The position numbers were made by a program, and so were the translations under genes. Under the pieces are notes generated by a model that worked only from the letters and a program-made list of their open reading frames with translations, had not been told where the DNA came from and did not search any database. Positions 14,843 through 26,680 of a DNA stretch of 64,000 nucleotides are shown here, piece after piece. Origin of the DNA: Dicaeum eximium (Eukaryota > Chordata > Aves > Passeriformes > Dicaeidae); assembly GCA_013396995.1 (NCBI GenBank), contig VWZP01005240.1, positions 1,365,816 through 1,429,815 on the forward strand, given 5' to 3'. Each line of letters starts with the position of its first letter. Position 1 is the first letter of the stretch.

Positions 14843-17800
14843 CCTTGCCACAAAGGTTTTTTTCTTTCCTTTTTTGGGGGGTGGCAGGGAGGCAGAACTG
14901 CAAGTGGGGTCAAGGGGAAACCAAACTCAAACTGAGCCCTCAGATATCTGAACTTGTAACACTATCACTGTCATAAGGATGCCTAAAAATTGTTATCTAT
15001 GAAAAGTAATCCATGTTGAATGAGGCAAGAACTATTTTTATGAAGACTACAGCTGGTTGTAAGGCAAAAAAATACAGAGTGGTAACAAATAATAGATTTA
15101 GAAAGGCTGTCTTCATTAGTAAGTGGGAGAGGGAGCAACTATTGTGGTACATACAAAAAGGTGCTGCAAACTTGGGAGGATACTTTATGAAAGGAGGAGC
15201 TGAAAAATGAATACAAAGGAATTGTGAACTAAAACAAGCAGAAAACAGTTAAGGACATTCATACTACAAATGTGCAAACTGATAAATTACAGAGGCTACC
15301 TCAAGTTGGGATACCACAACAAAGAAGAAATCTAGAAAGCACTAATGTGTAAAGAGACTGTGCAGACTACAAAATGCAAATTACTATGCAATGCCACATG
15401 ATGACATGAGACAGGGTGACTGCAGTTAGTGAGTCATCACCTGCCATTTTGGTTGTTGGGAAATGAAGAGATTCACAAATATAAGTAGAGTGTTACAGAA
15501 ATCAAAATATTTAAAAAGAGATTCAGGTTTGCCAATTTAAGGAAAGATAATGCCCTAAAAAGTAACATACAGAATTTATATACATATATAACTCAGCTAA
15601 ACTGCTATGTACAAGAAGCAAATAAGAAAAATGCAATCTAGAATTCAACATAATGGAAACATAGTCAGGTTCTAAACTGTTCAAAGTAAATCTGCCAGAA
15701 CAATATAATCCAGGAACTTCAGATAGTAAATAAAATTGGCACTACTGATAAACGTGTTATTTTACAGCAAGATTATTTTAAGCTATAAAAATCAATATGA
15801 AGCTTTGGAGTAGTAACAGAAAAGTACTTTCTCCCAAGCTGGCACAACAGCAGATGCTGCACTGCATGAAAACACAATTTATTTTTTGAAGCCTTGTGAA
15901 TGCATTTATGTGGAGAGACAGAGGGTGGGGTTTTTTCCCCCTGACAGACTGAAAAGGCTTTTCCTGTGACACTGGCCCAGGAGATTTAGCTTTTCTGCAG
16001 TATTGAAACTGGGAGATGTTGTGTCCTTCTCCCTGATATGGATCTCCCAGGTAGTTACTGGTTCCCTTCTGAAAAGCTGCCCCTTTTGAAATCTGCCTTC
16101 TGAAAGTCCTCTTGCCCTTCTTGTTCTCAGCCCTTCTCCAAGTCAGCCTCATATGCTAACTTAAGAGGAGGCAGAATCATAAAAGATAAATACCTCTGGG
16201 ATCATCTTTCATTAACACTGAAATGTTGTCTGAGAACTGACCATTATCTCCGTCCATTTTTTTTTCTCCTTCCAGTTTTTTTTTAGACCATCTATTGCTG
16301 AATTAAACAAGCACAAGCATCAAAGCTATCTCCCAATAAATAAGCAAGCTACACTGCTTCTGTACAAAAGAAAAAAATCACATAGTAAAATAAACCAAAA
16401 AAAGTCACTAAATGAACATGAACAATCTCTTGAAAGCACATCTATTTTCTAGTTCTCAATGAACTTATAATTTATGATGTATAATTATTTACATAACTTA
16501 TATTCCATTATACATTTTTCCTAAAAATTTGAGCTTCACCACACTTGAAATCATGCAATAACACCATCCTATGACCTAATAACATTTGTATATTTAAGAG
16601 ATCTTTAAAAATTAATTTACAAAGATTTTATTAATTATATTTTTCTATGAATATATAAAACTTAAACATACATCTTCTACAACTCGTATTGAGTGAGCCT
16701 TACTACATCAAATACATTTTTTTATGTCTTTATCTCTTACTTTTGTAAAACTCTGTAAACATAGCACCTTGCTTGTCAACATACTAGTGTATCCTTTTAT
16801 TTCAAATATTAGTTAATTTAAGGTAAGTAAGGTTTCCTACTACCTCCATAATTGTAGATTTGAATCCTAACAAGGGAAACTGAAAGGATTTCACAGCCAG
16901 AATATTACAAACTGCAGGGATATGGGGAAAAATCCTGTTAGCTGCTTCCTAGGCTAAAAGAGAAGTGATCCTCTGACAATCCAAATATTCAGGTTCATTT
17001 ATTTAGCACCACAGTTGTTCCTAATACTTAATAAAATCTACAGAAACAAGGAACACCCCCAAACAACTAAACTGATGTATTCTTAAGCAGCTTGTAGGAA
17101 ACATTTTCACCATCTATTTTATAATTTCTTTGTTCAATAGCTCATTAGCTAGATTTTTACTGCACTGGAAACCTGCAAACAATCAGATTTGAGACAAAAG
17201 ACAAAAAACTGACCAAGGGTCAGGCTCTATGACGATACACCCTTTCAGCACCCAATTCACAAAAATAAAAACATACAGTATTACGTGCAATGGCCGTGTA
17301 AAAGTACAAGCTTTTCCATGGCAGGCAGGTATGCAAGGTCTAACAGCTTGAACCAACAGACTAATGCAGTATCATGCCAAAACCTTCCCTCCTGGAAGTC
17401 AAGCATACTGTTAGATTTCTGAGTAAAATACAATTCCAATGAATGATACTTGCATGTCTTCCTAAATTAAACCTGCTAGCAAGAAGTACTGGATAGCTGC
17501 TTTAATGGTTCTCTAGTAGCTCCATCATACAAGTAATTGTTAACTATATATGTACTATGAAATTATTAAATGTTTATTTTCTGATGTCAAATCAATTATT
17601 AAGCACATAAGAAGCCATATGAAGGGCTTATATAATTCACTTCAATTTATCAATTAGTGTCTCAACTTCAGCAACATCAGAAGAGTATGATGATATTTAA
17701 AATGAGCAATTGCTTACTTTCAGCACTCTCTGAAACATCAAGAATATTGACAAATGTTATTTCCCATCAGAGAGAAAATCTTGCCACGTTCAGTTTGTGC

Positions 17801-18548
17801 ATATTTGTTTGAGTCTTGCATTTCTGTTGTACATCAATATGTACATTTGCCTTGGCAAAGTTCATTCACATGACTTGCACTGCAATTACCATGCTGCATG
17901 TAAATTATGCAATAATTTTGATGAAAACTACAATCAGCTCAGCCTTTGTACTTAATTGTCCCCTCCAAGATGAACAACACACTTCAAGAAATGGAGTCAA
18001 GGAAAATAAACTAGCAGGGGAAAAATAATTTCATAAGGTTCTTTCAGTAAGTTCCAGGACACATCCAGTTTCTGCTACTTTATATTACATCAAACCTCTC
18101 TCATAAATGTTATAATGAATGCCCAAAGAGATCAGAAATAGACCAAAATCACTATCCCCAGATATTTTAAATTCTGAGACTACTTCTCCAGGACACCATA
18201 AGAATGAAAGGTACTTAGATATCAAAAAGCCGTGAACTTTTAAAATTCAGAAAATGCATCTCTTCAGCTTTTAGATGAACTCCAGGCACAGGTCAAAGCA
18301 AATTGTCATTTAAAACATCTCAGTAGTTTCCAGATGTTCAGTGGTCCACAGAAATAAAGAACTAAAAGGATGCTCCTGAACCACTGAAGTCCATTCTCTT
18401 TGAATGCAATCCCTGACTGACTCTCAGCTAAGGACAGCCTCTCACTGTATAACCAATTCACTATTTAAATCTTTATTATCCTGAGGATATTAACCTCCAC
18501 AAACCAAGTGCCCCAATGACTATGGGATAAATTCTAATTTTCATTTTA

Positions 18549-18570
18549 ATAAATAAATAAATAAATAAAT
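18549..18570. repeat. (AAAT)n microsatellite
   Basis: Five to six AAAT units, flanked on both sides by copies of TAATTTTCATT, so the array sits inside a short direct repeat. Confidence 0.95.
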
Positions 18571-19014
18571 TTTAATTTTCATTACTGGCCAGATGATTTT
18601 TATTTTTGTTTGGGTGTAGGTGTATTTGTCACTAATTCTTTGTCTCCCATAACTTCTCCTCAAATCTGATGTCTGCAACCACGGGCTATCTGTAGATGGC
18701 AGTCACACAATTCTCAGCATCCTTCTCCTCTGCAGATCTATACCCAAGTCAAGCTCTTCTCACCTCCTCTCACAAAACTCTCCTTTCTCCTGGTGATCTT
18801 TTGAGTAAAGGTGACTAGATGTTTACACAGTCATCCAGGCAATGATTCATCTTTAGCTGGATACTCTGCCATCATAAATGAGTCTTTTCTGGACACATGT
18901 CCAAATGACCCAGTGATCAGCTAATGCTTCCTCTCTTCATTCTGCTTGTCCTTGCTTCTTTTTCTACTGATGAATTCAGCCTATAGATGTAACTTTCTGC
19001 TGTTAGTCCCCAAA

Positions 19015-19310
19015 TGCAGGCACCTCATATTTCCTATTATTAAATTTCATCTAGCTGCTATTACTGCAGTCCTCAAGGTCAAGCTTTTCTTCCCCATAAC
19101 ATTGTGATCTTTTGCTGTATTAGGAATCCTTGAACTGGGTCATCAACAAATTTCATTATAGCAGTGACATTCAGTCACCCCTTCACTAGTAAAAAGCACT
19201 AATAAAGGGAAACATTCTCCAGAGAGCTCTCTGAGAAATCCAGCCAGAAATCTTCCTCCTGCCTGACACCTCTAAAGTCACACTACCTGCCATCTCCCCT
19301 CACCTACATG
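19015..19310 (-). mobile_element. Ancient CR1-type LINE ORF2 fragment
   Basis: On the plus strand this reads as the complement of an old CR1-group reverse-transcriptase region. The recognisable order is the ATTAAATTTCATCTAGCTGC segment, CTGCAGTCCTCAAGGTCA, the CATCAACAAATTTCATTA block, and the AAAAAGCACTAATAAA block. It is heavily decayed with stops and indels. It resembles the older CR1 copies shared by birds, turtles and crocodilians more than the younger avian ones. Its outer limits are uncertain. Confidence 0.7.
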
Positions 19311-20330
19311 TTCAGTTACCTTAATAATGGTCATCTCCTTTAGCAGGGCTTCTAGTCTGCCCTTTGGAAGATTTTTTTTTTCTTTCAAATTTACATTCCC
19401 TATTTAAAACAGTAATCAGTTCTTTTTTCACCAACTGCTCTCACAATGCACTGCCATGACATAGCAAATGTTAACAATGGCACAGTGGTTATGCCAACTG
19501 GTATTGCAGGAGTTCACACATTATTATATTATATTAATCTACTGATTTTAATAACTGGCAGGTGGGTCTAATAGTTCATATTTTTCCTCTCTTCTATACA
19601 GATATAACCATAGCAGACTTGATAAAATCACTTAAATGTCTTGCTACTAAGCCTGTGACTTTATAAAAAAAGTATTAAGATAAAAATCATCTGTTCTTTT
19701 TCCAAGATAGTAACTAAAAATATGGCATATACTGGTGGATTGGGGAGTTCTTGTTTTTCTATCACACCTATTCCTAAAGCAGAGTATCATCTGCTTGGTA
19801 GTATCTTTCCCTTTTATACAAAACCCTCCTGGTTTTCTTCAGGTCCTTTTTCAGGTGAGTATTCACCTACAAGGTACTGAACCATGCTCCTATAAGATTT
19901 AGTTCCTTATTCGGGATACTCATTCCTGAGAGTCTGATTAATCTTCAGCTTTAAAAAAAGTCAAGTCTCCCCCCCACTCCACATCCTGAACAAGTGGTAT
20001 AGCATCAATTCATCCTCATTTTCCTGTGCTGCAGGGACTTCACTGACACCTGCCTTGCTTTCCTCAAATATCTAACAGTATTTTTTTAATATACTGCTTA
20101 AGCACAAACCATGTTTTTGATAGCTTAGGGCAGGGCTGACTTTAGATAAGGCAAGGTGTGGAAATCAGATCCAGTGTAATTCACACAAAGACAAGTCTTC
20201 CCTTTTTGCAGACCCATTGCTTCACCAAACTGCCTAATAGAGGAGCTGATTACCACAGCCACAGATACTTTGTGTAGGCCCTCACCCCTCAGCACACAGC
20301 AGATATTCCCAGGTGCTAAGCCAGTATCAA

Positions 20331-20355
20331 AAAATAAGAAATAAATAAATAAATA
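20331..20355. repeat. (AAAT)n microsatellite
   Basis: Short imperfect AAAT/AAATAAG array. Confidence 0.9.
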
Positions 20356-23089
20356 CTAGGGCATAAAATTTTGCCCACGCTTCTTAAGTCAGGACTGCTC
20401 CAAGGCTCAAATCAAACCATTCTATATCAACAGAATAAAACAAAACAAAGAAGTACTTTAAATTCAGCTTGAAAAGTAGAATTTAGGCTAAAATAATCAA
20501 ATATATATTCTAAGCACATCACTCTGGATATTTTTTTTAAAACCACAAGTGTCAAATTCCGCTTGAAGTAATTTCTGTGCTGTAACTGAATATAGAGGAG
20601 GAGGAACACATCTGGTGCCTGCACTGTGCAAACGTATTTATGATTAAATAGAATTGAATACCAAAATCCTGCAATGATAGAATTCATTAGACTAGTATAA
20701 TGCTGCATAATTACTCCTTTTTTGTATCATCCACTGCATGCTTTAAGAGCTCTTTTTACCCACTGATATCAATGTGCTATGTCATATTTACATACACCCC
20801 ATACAAAAGGCTGAGGAAGTATTAGACATGTCAGAGGGTGACAGAGAAAGGCAGCTGTTGTACAATAACCACACTGTCAGCAAAACAGGAGAAAACTAAT
20901 TTAAATTCATTCCCCGCCGTGAAACTCTACAGACAGGTACTGGATTTACATTTTGAAAGGAAAGATGTTTCATACTACAGTTAGGAAGAGTTCTAACACA
21001 ACAAAATCAATTGATCACTCCTTTCTACCAGCACTCCTTACTCAGCTTCCCTGCCTTGCATTACTGGCCCTCCACCAACACACCATCCCAGGTTTCCTGA
21101 CAGACCTTGCTAAGTAAGCATTGCCCTTGGGTCCTTCCTCACTGAAAACCTCTTCACACATTACTGCCCACACCTTAGACTTGGAGAAAGTTGCCAGCAG
21201 GCAGTAGCTCTCTCTGAGCCTCAGCATGACTACCTTTGCTCTGCCTCTTTCCTATCAACCCAGGTGTCTCATGACTCCTAGCAGGCAGCCCAGTCTCCCT
21301 CCTGGCTCATGCAACCTGTAGCACAAGAACTTCAAGATCCAAGTTCCCCAAGCCACCAAGGAAAACTAGGGCCTCCAATGCTACAAAAACTTGGGCTGAC
21401 ACCAATAAAGGAGGGTTGCCATACTTCTTTAAAAAAATTGTCGGGTACCAAAGGCTTTTGCCATCACTGTTTCAATTTTTTTTATGTTAAGCAGCCCACT
21501 GTCTCCCTAAGGCTCGCTCCATCTCCCTCCCAGTGTACTTACTCACTGTTCCTCATTGACACAGAGGAGTAAGGGATCTTGGACTAGCTAAAGAGGTAAA
21601 TTAGCTACTAAGGCTGATGGTGCAAATATGCTGGCTGCTATCCCAGATGGGTTAGGGATGATGCCCTGGCAGTCCAGTGACAATAACAGCCTTTGGATCA
21701 GGCTCAGCAGGCAATTACAGAGCCAGCATGGAGCTGACAGATTGGCACAAGGGACAAAGTACCTGTCCCTCTCCTCCCACTTCGAACAGCAACCAGACAC
21801 CCACCAGATAAGAGCTTTTCTCCAAAGCTGTACCTGCAACCAAAGAAGAGTCAAGGAAATGGAGACTGATAAAAGCAGTCTGCAGGGACAGCAAAAAGAT
21901 AGCTGAAACCAATTATAATTGCACTTATTTCACATCAGCCTACAGGTTTCTAGTAAAGAAAACAAAACAATGGCCCTGACCAACCACTTCATTTCCAGCT
22001 CTCTACTTATTGTGGGTTATTTGAGCTATGTGCCTGCAGGCTAAGGAGGGACTGCTCTGCATTAAATATATACTGAGTTCCCAAGCAAAATAATCTCTCT
22101 CAAATGGTAGTTTTATTGTAAACAAAAGCCACAGAAGTTCACACCTCAGGTTCCTTAAGACAACAGAGAAAACCTACATTGAGAAATTGCAAACAGCCAA
22201 AAGGCACAAGAAAATCATTAAGCCAAAATTTAAAAGATTCAGGGGTGTCACTCAAAGGGCTGTCCACAAATGGCACAATAACATGCTCTTCTAGTAACTG
22301 TGGTATGAAGAAATCTTTCTTTCAATAGTTACTAGTACAATCAAGAAATGCCATATCCTTTACAAGCTTAAGATTCAGGGGACATGAAAGTTATGACATT
22401 TTCAAACTCTCCTGGACCAGAACAGAAGTTAGGCCATAATTTGAAATAAATTAAAAGTAAATTAAAGTAAACATATATAAACATGAAGTAAATTAAAATA
22501 AAGCACTTGTTTAGTAAGTAACTGTGCATGAACTGACTCTTTCATTTTCATCATGTTGACAGAGATATATTTGAAACCTAATTTGAATTTTACATGATGT
22601 CTCCTTTCTTTCATAAAAAACAAAAAGGAATCACAAAACCAGTTCAATATGCCAAGTAAAATGGTTTAAAGATTCACAAAGTGTAAAATTTCAACAAAAA
22701 ACCTGTCAATGACCACTGAGGAAGGATTTTCCCAATTTTTTTTTACATATAAGAGATAACACCAATTATTGACCCACATATTCTCGATGCAGAGCAAACA
22801 AAACACCAGCATCACAGGAATACAAGGCAGTATTTTACTGCTCACAGCTCTTTTTCAAATGTTTGAAAACATCAAACCTTCAATTAGTCTTTTGTGTAAG
22901 GTGTCAAATTCCCGGAAAGATTCCCGTATTTCCACAGTTTACTCTTAACTGGCGCTAGGCAAAAGTAGTCCTACAAAAGCAGTCCACAAAACTGCACTGC
23001 TTTTCAAAGGAGGAAAAAAAAAAACCACATTTGGGGAAGTGAAGGGTCCTACTACAAGGAGGCACACGACCTTGGACTCTCAGCAGTGG

Positions 23090-23470
23090 CCAGGGGCTAC
23101 TTCAGCACAGCCCCTCTCCGCCAGATGCCAAAGACATCTGCCAGCAGGTCCAGGCATTGCGGAAAGGCCCTGCCCGCTCCCGGCTGGAGCCCGCAAAGCG
23201 CTCGCCAAGGCGGCTGCCCAGAGCCGCCTGCTGCTGGCACAGCAAGACAGGCAGCAACATCCCAAATATCCTTTTCTCCAAGCAACTCTTGCATGCAAAG
23301 CAAAGAAATGACTGAATATCAGAGGAGTTGTGTCCTGGCAACCCACAGGAAGACAATGCCATTTCCCAGAGCTCTACAGTCCCTTCCTCCGTCACGGGGC
23401 CAGGCGCATCCCTTGCGTGCTGTGGGAATGCCTACATTTTTCCTAAGAGGAAAGCGAGGCAGGACAAATC
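23090..23470. promoter_or_regulatory. CpG-dense patch inside ADCY2 intron 2
   Basis: Within AT-rich intron, about 120 bp (23111-23230) contain nine CpG dinucleotides, and at least five more follow up to 23460. The base change is abrupt. Overlapping ORFs on both strands, the longest 174 codons at 23086-23610, are explained by the lack of AT-rich stop codons and show no known domain. It could be an orphan CpG island, an intronic enhancer or alternative promoter, or a young unrecognised repeat; the sequence alone does not decide. Confidence 0.4.
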
Positions 23471-23863
23471 ATCACAGGCTAAACACAACTCTAGGACTGA
23501 GACATCAGCATCCCTCTGAGATCTCTTTCAGTCCATGTGCTTTCGAAAATCATTATCCTAGCTTTCAAATACCAAAACTAAATTTAGTATCATTTACAAT
23601 GCATAAATAATATGGCTAACTAAATATTTGCATCTAAGCTTGAAAGTCTGAAATATTCTATCATGACATGACACAAATGCCAATGAAAACAAATGAGAAC
23701 AGTTAGACCCTGAGAACTACCTAGATGTGATATCACAAAGACAGAAGCACTCCCAGGGTGAAATCCATATCTAAAGAAAAGTATTTCATGTTCTGATTGT
23801 TTTTTAATACTTGCAAGTGTGACCTGATTTGGTAGTTTAAACTATTGAAAAGATATAAAACCT

Positions 23864-23881
23864 AAAAAAAAAAAAAAAAAA
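23864..23881. repeat. Poly-A run
   Basis: Eighteen uninterrupted A residues with no recognised retrosequence upstream. Confidence 0.95.
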
Positions 23882-24912
23882 CAAATTGGGTAGGAAGTTT
23901 CTTAGATAATTAATCCCAGAACCTCCCAAGAAAATGAAAATATAAAGTCACCCACAAGGATAAGGGCTCCAAAAGTATTACCAACACGCACCAGTAATTA
24001 AAAAAATTTACATTTAGGAGTTTAAAGGAACTATTTAAAGTTCAGTATTTGCCTAAGTCTTTGCAAGATCTGAGTAAAAAGTCAGAGAATTTATTCCAAG
24101 TCTGCCTCAAGGACCTAGAGGGCATTCTGGAGAGAGTAATACAATTTAAAGGTTAAACTCACAGAATCAGCATGAAATCTTCAGAAGACATATTTATATG
24201 TTTAAATGACTTTTTCCATCCTTTGAAGACTTATAAAACTATTATATGAGCCATATTCTCATGAAGAGTGGTTTGGAGAAAAGAAAATAATGTGACAGAA
24301 CTCAAAAGAATCGATCAGCCACAGCGTTGGATATTGCACATCATTTATTGATGTTTCAAAAGTGCTGCTATTAGGCTGCAATTATATTTTCCTTTCTCTT
24401 CATAACAAAATTTGAAAAATGTGAAAGGTACTTCACTTCTTCTCTACTCATCCATTTTTCTGGACAAGTAAGGAGACTCCCAGTCCTTTTTCTCACGCGT
24501 TGCTAGAGAACACCTTGTAGACCACGGAAAGCCTACACTGAGACCTCAAACATTTTAAACTGGAAAAGATGGCATAAGCAGTGTTGAACAATACTAGCTT
24601 TTCTGCCATGTTAACTGGTCACTAGAATCAAATATTCACTCTACAAAGAAGCTAGTGACTGAAATAAAGCATTCATGATTAAAGGAGCTTAAAAATAAAA
24701 AAGCAAATTCCTTCTAATATTTCCTAATGTATTTTAAGTATGCACATCTCAGGTATTTATAAAACAGTTGGAGGGAGTCTCAGCATGCAACCACTTAGTC
24801 ACAAAAACATTCTGTGAGATGTCCCACAAAAATGAACATGAATGCTTTTGTATATAACAGTTCTTGGAAATGTACTCAATGGAAGTAAAATAAGTAATAA
24901 TGACAGTCTTAC

Positions 24913-25110
24913 CTGGTCCCAGGGACAGATGATTCCTCCAAAACACATAAAGAGATATCCCATGGCAACAAGACATACCCAGACCACCAGAGAAAATATA
25001 CGGAGCAACTTCTTAAACACAGGTTCTACGCAGACAAGGATAAATATAGCAAAAAAAATTGCTAGGGCTGTTGGAACCGTTATTAAAAATGCCACATGGT
25101 CTTCAACTTC
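24913..25110 (-). CDS. ADCY2: ADCY2 coding exon 2 (residues 77-142, membrane helices 2 and 3)
   Basis: The 198-bp exon encodes 66 residues beginning EVEDHVAFLITVPTALAIFF and ending CFGGIICPWDQ. Two hydrophobic helices are visible, about residues 82-104 and 114-133, separated by a short basic loop (VFKKLLR). These are helices 2 and 3 of the first six-helix membrane bundle of class III adenylyl cyclases; the sequence matches ADCY2 rather than other isoforms as far as I can recall. The acceptor (AG at 25111-25112) follows a long pyrimidine tract, and the donor reads CAG followed by GTAAGAC. Phase is 0 on both sides, so it fuses cleanly to exon 1. The C-terminal GGIICPWDQ differs from the mammalian form I remember, with an extra cysteine, but shows no break. 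The next exon is not visible in the 24.9 kb downstream. Confidence 0.96.
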
Positions 25111-26029
25111 CTGGAAACAGAGGAAAATGAAAAGGAAGTTAAAAAGAAATGTACTTAAACGTCAGACATCAATAACATATTCTAAACTTATTGTACGTGG
25201 AGATGGCAGAAAGCCACGACTGGATATCTAAAGTGAGTTAAATCAAAATAGGATTTCTTTCATGGTAAGAAGCTGTTACATGGAGCATCAACCTTGTGAC
25301 TACTACTTTAACTATTAACCACAATTGCACAACACTTCTTTTACTAGTCTGAGTTGCAGCAGGCTGTGAGAAGTATGTGAGGGGGGCTGAGTTGGAAAGC
25401 TGGTTCCAAGCTCAGGCTGCAGTGGCCCCACAGCCCGTGGCCAACCACCCAACAGAACAGAGAGGGACAAAATGCAGAAGAACAGAAGCTTGCAAGAGCA
25501 TGAATTTACAGGAGAAAGAACCTTCCCCTGAAGCCTGGCATGCCCCTGCAGAACCTCTTCTCTGCTCTGCATACTGAAAGGACCCATCTCATCAGAGGAG
25601 GTGCTGGAGCTGAGCCAGGCAGCCCCATCTGCTCTGTAACAGCCAACACAACCACAGGAACATATGTCACCCGTGTGATGGGTGACAGCAGCAGGGACCC
25701 TCTTGTGAGAGGTATAGAGGTCTGCCTCTGACACACCCCTGGGAGCTGTGCTGCTGACTCAGGGCTCATAGCAGGAATGCCACCAAGAGACTCCCAAGCC
25801 TCACAGAGCCCACTACTGCCCGCTGCTGTAGATTCATGAGGGCACCAGTGACACAGCCAGGAACAGTCTGAGCAATACCAACATGGATTGCAGAGGGTGA
25901 TGGTAAGGCACTCTTTTTTTCACCAGTCTTCACAAAACTAAACTTCCCAGGGGAAAAGAACGTCAATCCATTCCACTCCTACAAGTTTGATGCCAATAGC
26001 AGAAAGAGATGCTCTGAGTCTGAAAGGGG
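25111..26029. other. Intron 1 DNA adjoining exon 2
   Basis: The first 40 bp are the exon 2 pyrimidine tract. The interval 25310-25980 is GC-richer than the rest of the intron with overlapping ORFs on both strands (longest 139 codons, minus, 25315-25734). These do not look like any family I know. Part of this could be the 5' extension of the CR1 copy that follows. Confidence 0.5.
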
Positions 26030-26680
26030 ATTGCAAGTCAGCAGGAAAAGGAATTCTGGCCACTCTAGGCAATATGTTAGCTTTGGGGTCCTGGGCAGTA
26101 AACAAGAGATGTGCACCTAGGATCTTGTCACACAGATGTGGTGGGATGGCTCCTACAATGTTGGAATGGAAGGATACTGGCTCTTCAGGAAGGAGAGGAG
26201 AGGGGACACAAGGAGAGGGTGTTTCCCTCTATGTCAATGACCAGTAAGAATGCATGGAGCATCCCCTGCCAGGTGATGGATGAGGGGCTGAGAGCTTATA
26301 GGTTGGGCTATAGGGAGAGCAGAGATAGGCAACATTACAGTGAGGATCTGCTACAGGTCCTCCAACCAGGAAGATTGAGAAGATGAGGCCCTCTATAGAA
26401 AGACAGGAACAGCCTCGTGTTCACAAGTCCTGGTCCTCATGAGGAATTTCAGCATCCCAATACCTGTTGAAGGAGCAACACAGCAGAGCACGAGCAATCC
26501 AGGCAGTTCCTGGAATGCACTGATGATAATTCCCTTCTCCAAGTGATACAGGACAGGTTGGGTGGGGCTTTGAGCAGCCCTTTTAAGTGGAAGGTGTGCC
26601 TGCCCATGGCAGGAGGGTTGGCACTAGGTGATCTTTAAGGTCCTTTCTAACCCAAAGCACTCTATGATTTAGTATCATTT
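26030..26680 (+). mobile_element. CR1 LINE: endonuclease region joined to 3' tail (internally deleted or composite)
   Basis: The 5' two thirds decode, with frameshifts, as the CR1 ORF2 endonuclease domain. In order: WWDGSYNVGMEGYWLFRKER, GVSLYVNDQ, ICYRSSNQED and DEALYRK, a VLMRNF segment, then NTAEHEQSRQFLECTDDNSL and LLQVIQDRLG. From about 26575 the sequence changes abruptly to the CR1 3' untranslated tail (GGCTTTGAGCAGCC, CCTGCCCATGGCAGG, GGTGATCTTTAAGGTCC), ending near 26670. The whole reverse-transcriptase region expected between them, more than 2 kb, is absent. It is inactive: stops and frameshifts are frequent. Confidence 0.85.

Larger units (their letters stand above)
9991..19014. other. 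Intronic DNA, no gene recognised
   Basis: The first 600 bp (to about 10600) are noticeably GC-richer than their surroundings, with several overlapping ORFs on both strands but no domain I recognise. It may be an unrecognised repeat next to the CR1 tail. The rest is AT-rich intron with poly-A and AAAT tracts. Chance ORFs at 12837-13437 and 15778-16152 show no family features. Confidence 0.55.
1..24912 (-). other. ADCY2: ADCY2 intron 2, partial
   Basis: The sequence begins with the exon 2 donor GTAAGAC and continues past the left edge. I looked on the minus strand for the next ADCY2 exon (the segment containing a LPFNMRDAII-like motif) and did not see it. The interval is AT-rich and repeat-poor apart from the elements listed separately. 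Confidence 0.85.
19311..24912. other. Intronic DNA before exon 2, no further exon recognised
   Basis: The segment holds a short AAAT array near 20331-20355, a GC-richer stretch near 21030-21900 without recognisable coding content, the CpG-dense patch at 23090-23470 and a poly-A run at 23864-23881. The rest is AT-rich. Confidence 0.55.

Noticed and set aside
23086..23610. 174-codon plus-strand ORF
   Set aside because: Coincides with a CpG-dense patch, overlaps ORFs on the other strand, no recognisable domain, no splice context.
25315..25734. 139-codon minus-strand ORF near exon 2
   Set aside because: It lies in intron 1 on the gene's strand, but no ADCY2 exon is expected there and it resembles no known domain; the neighbouring exons already join in phase.
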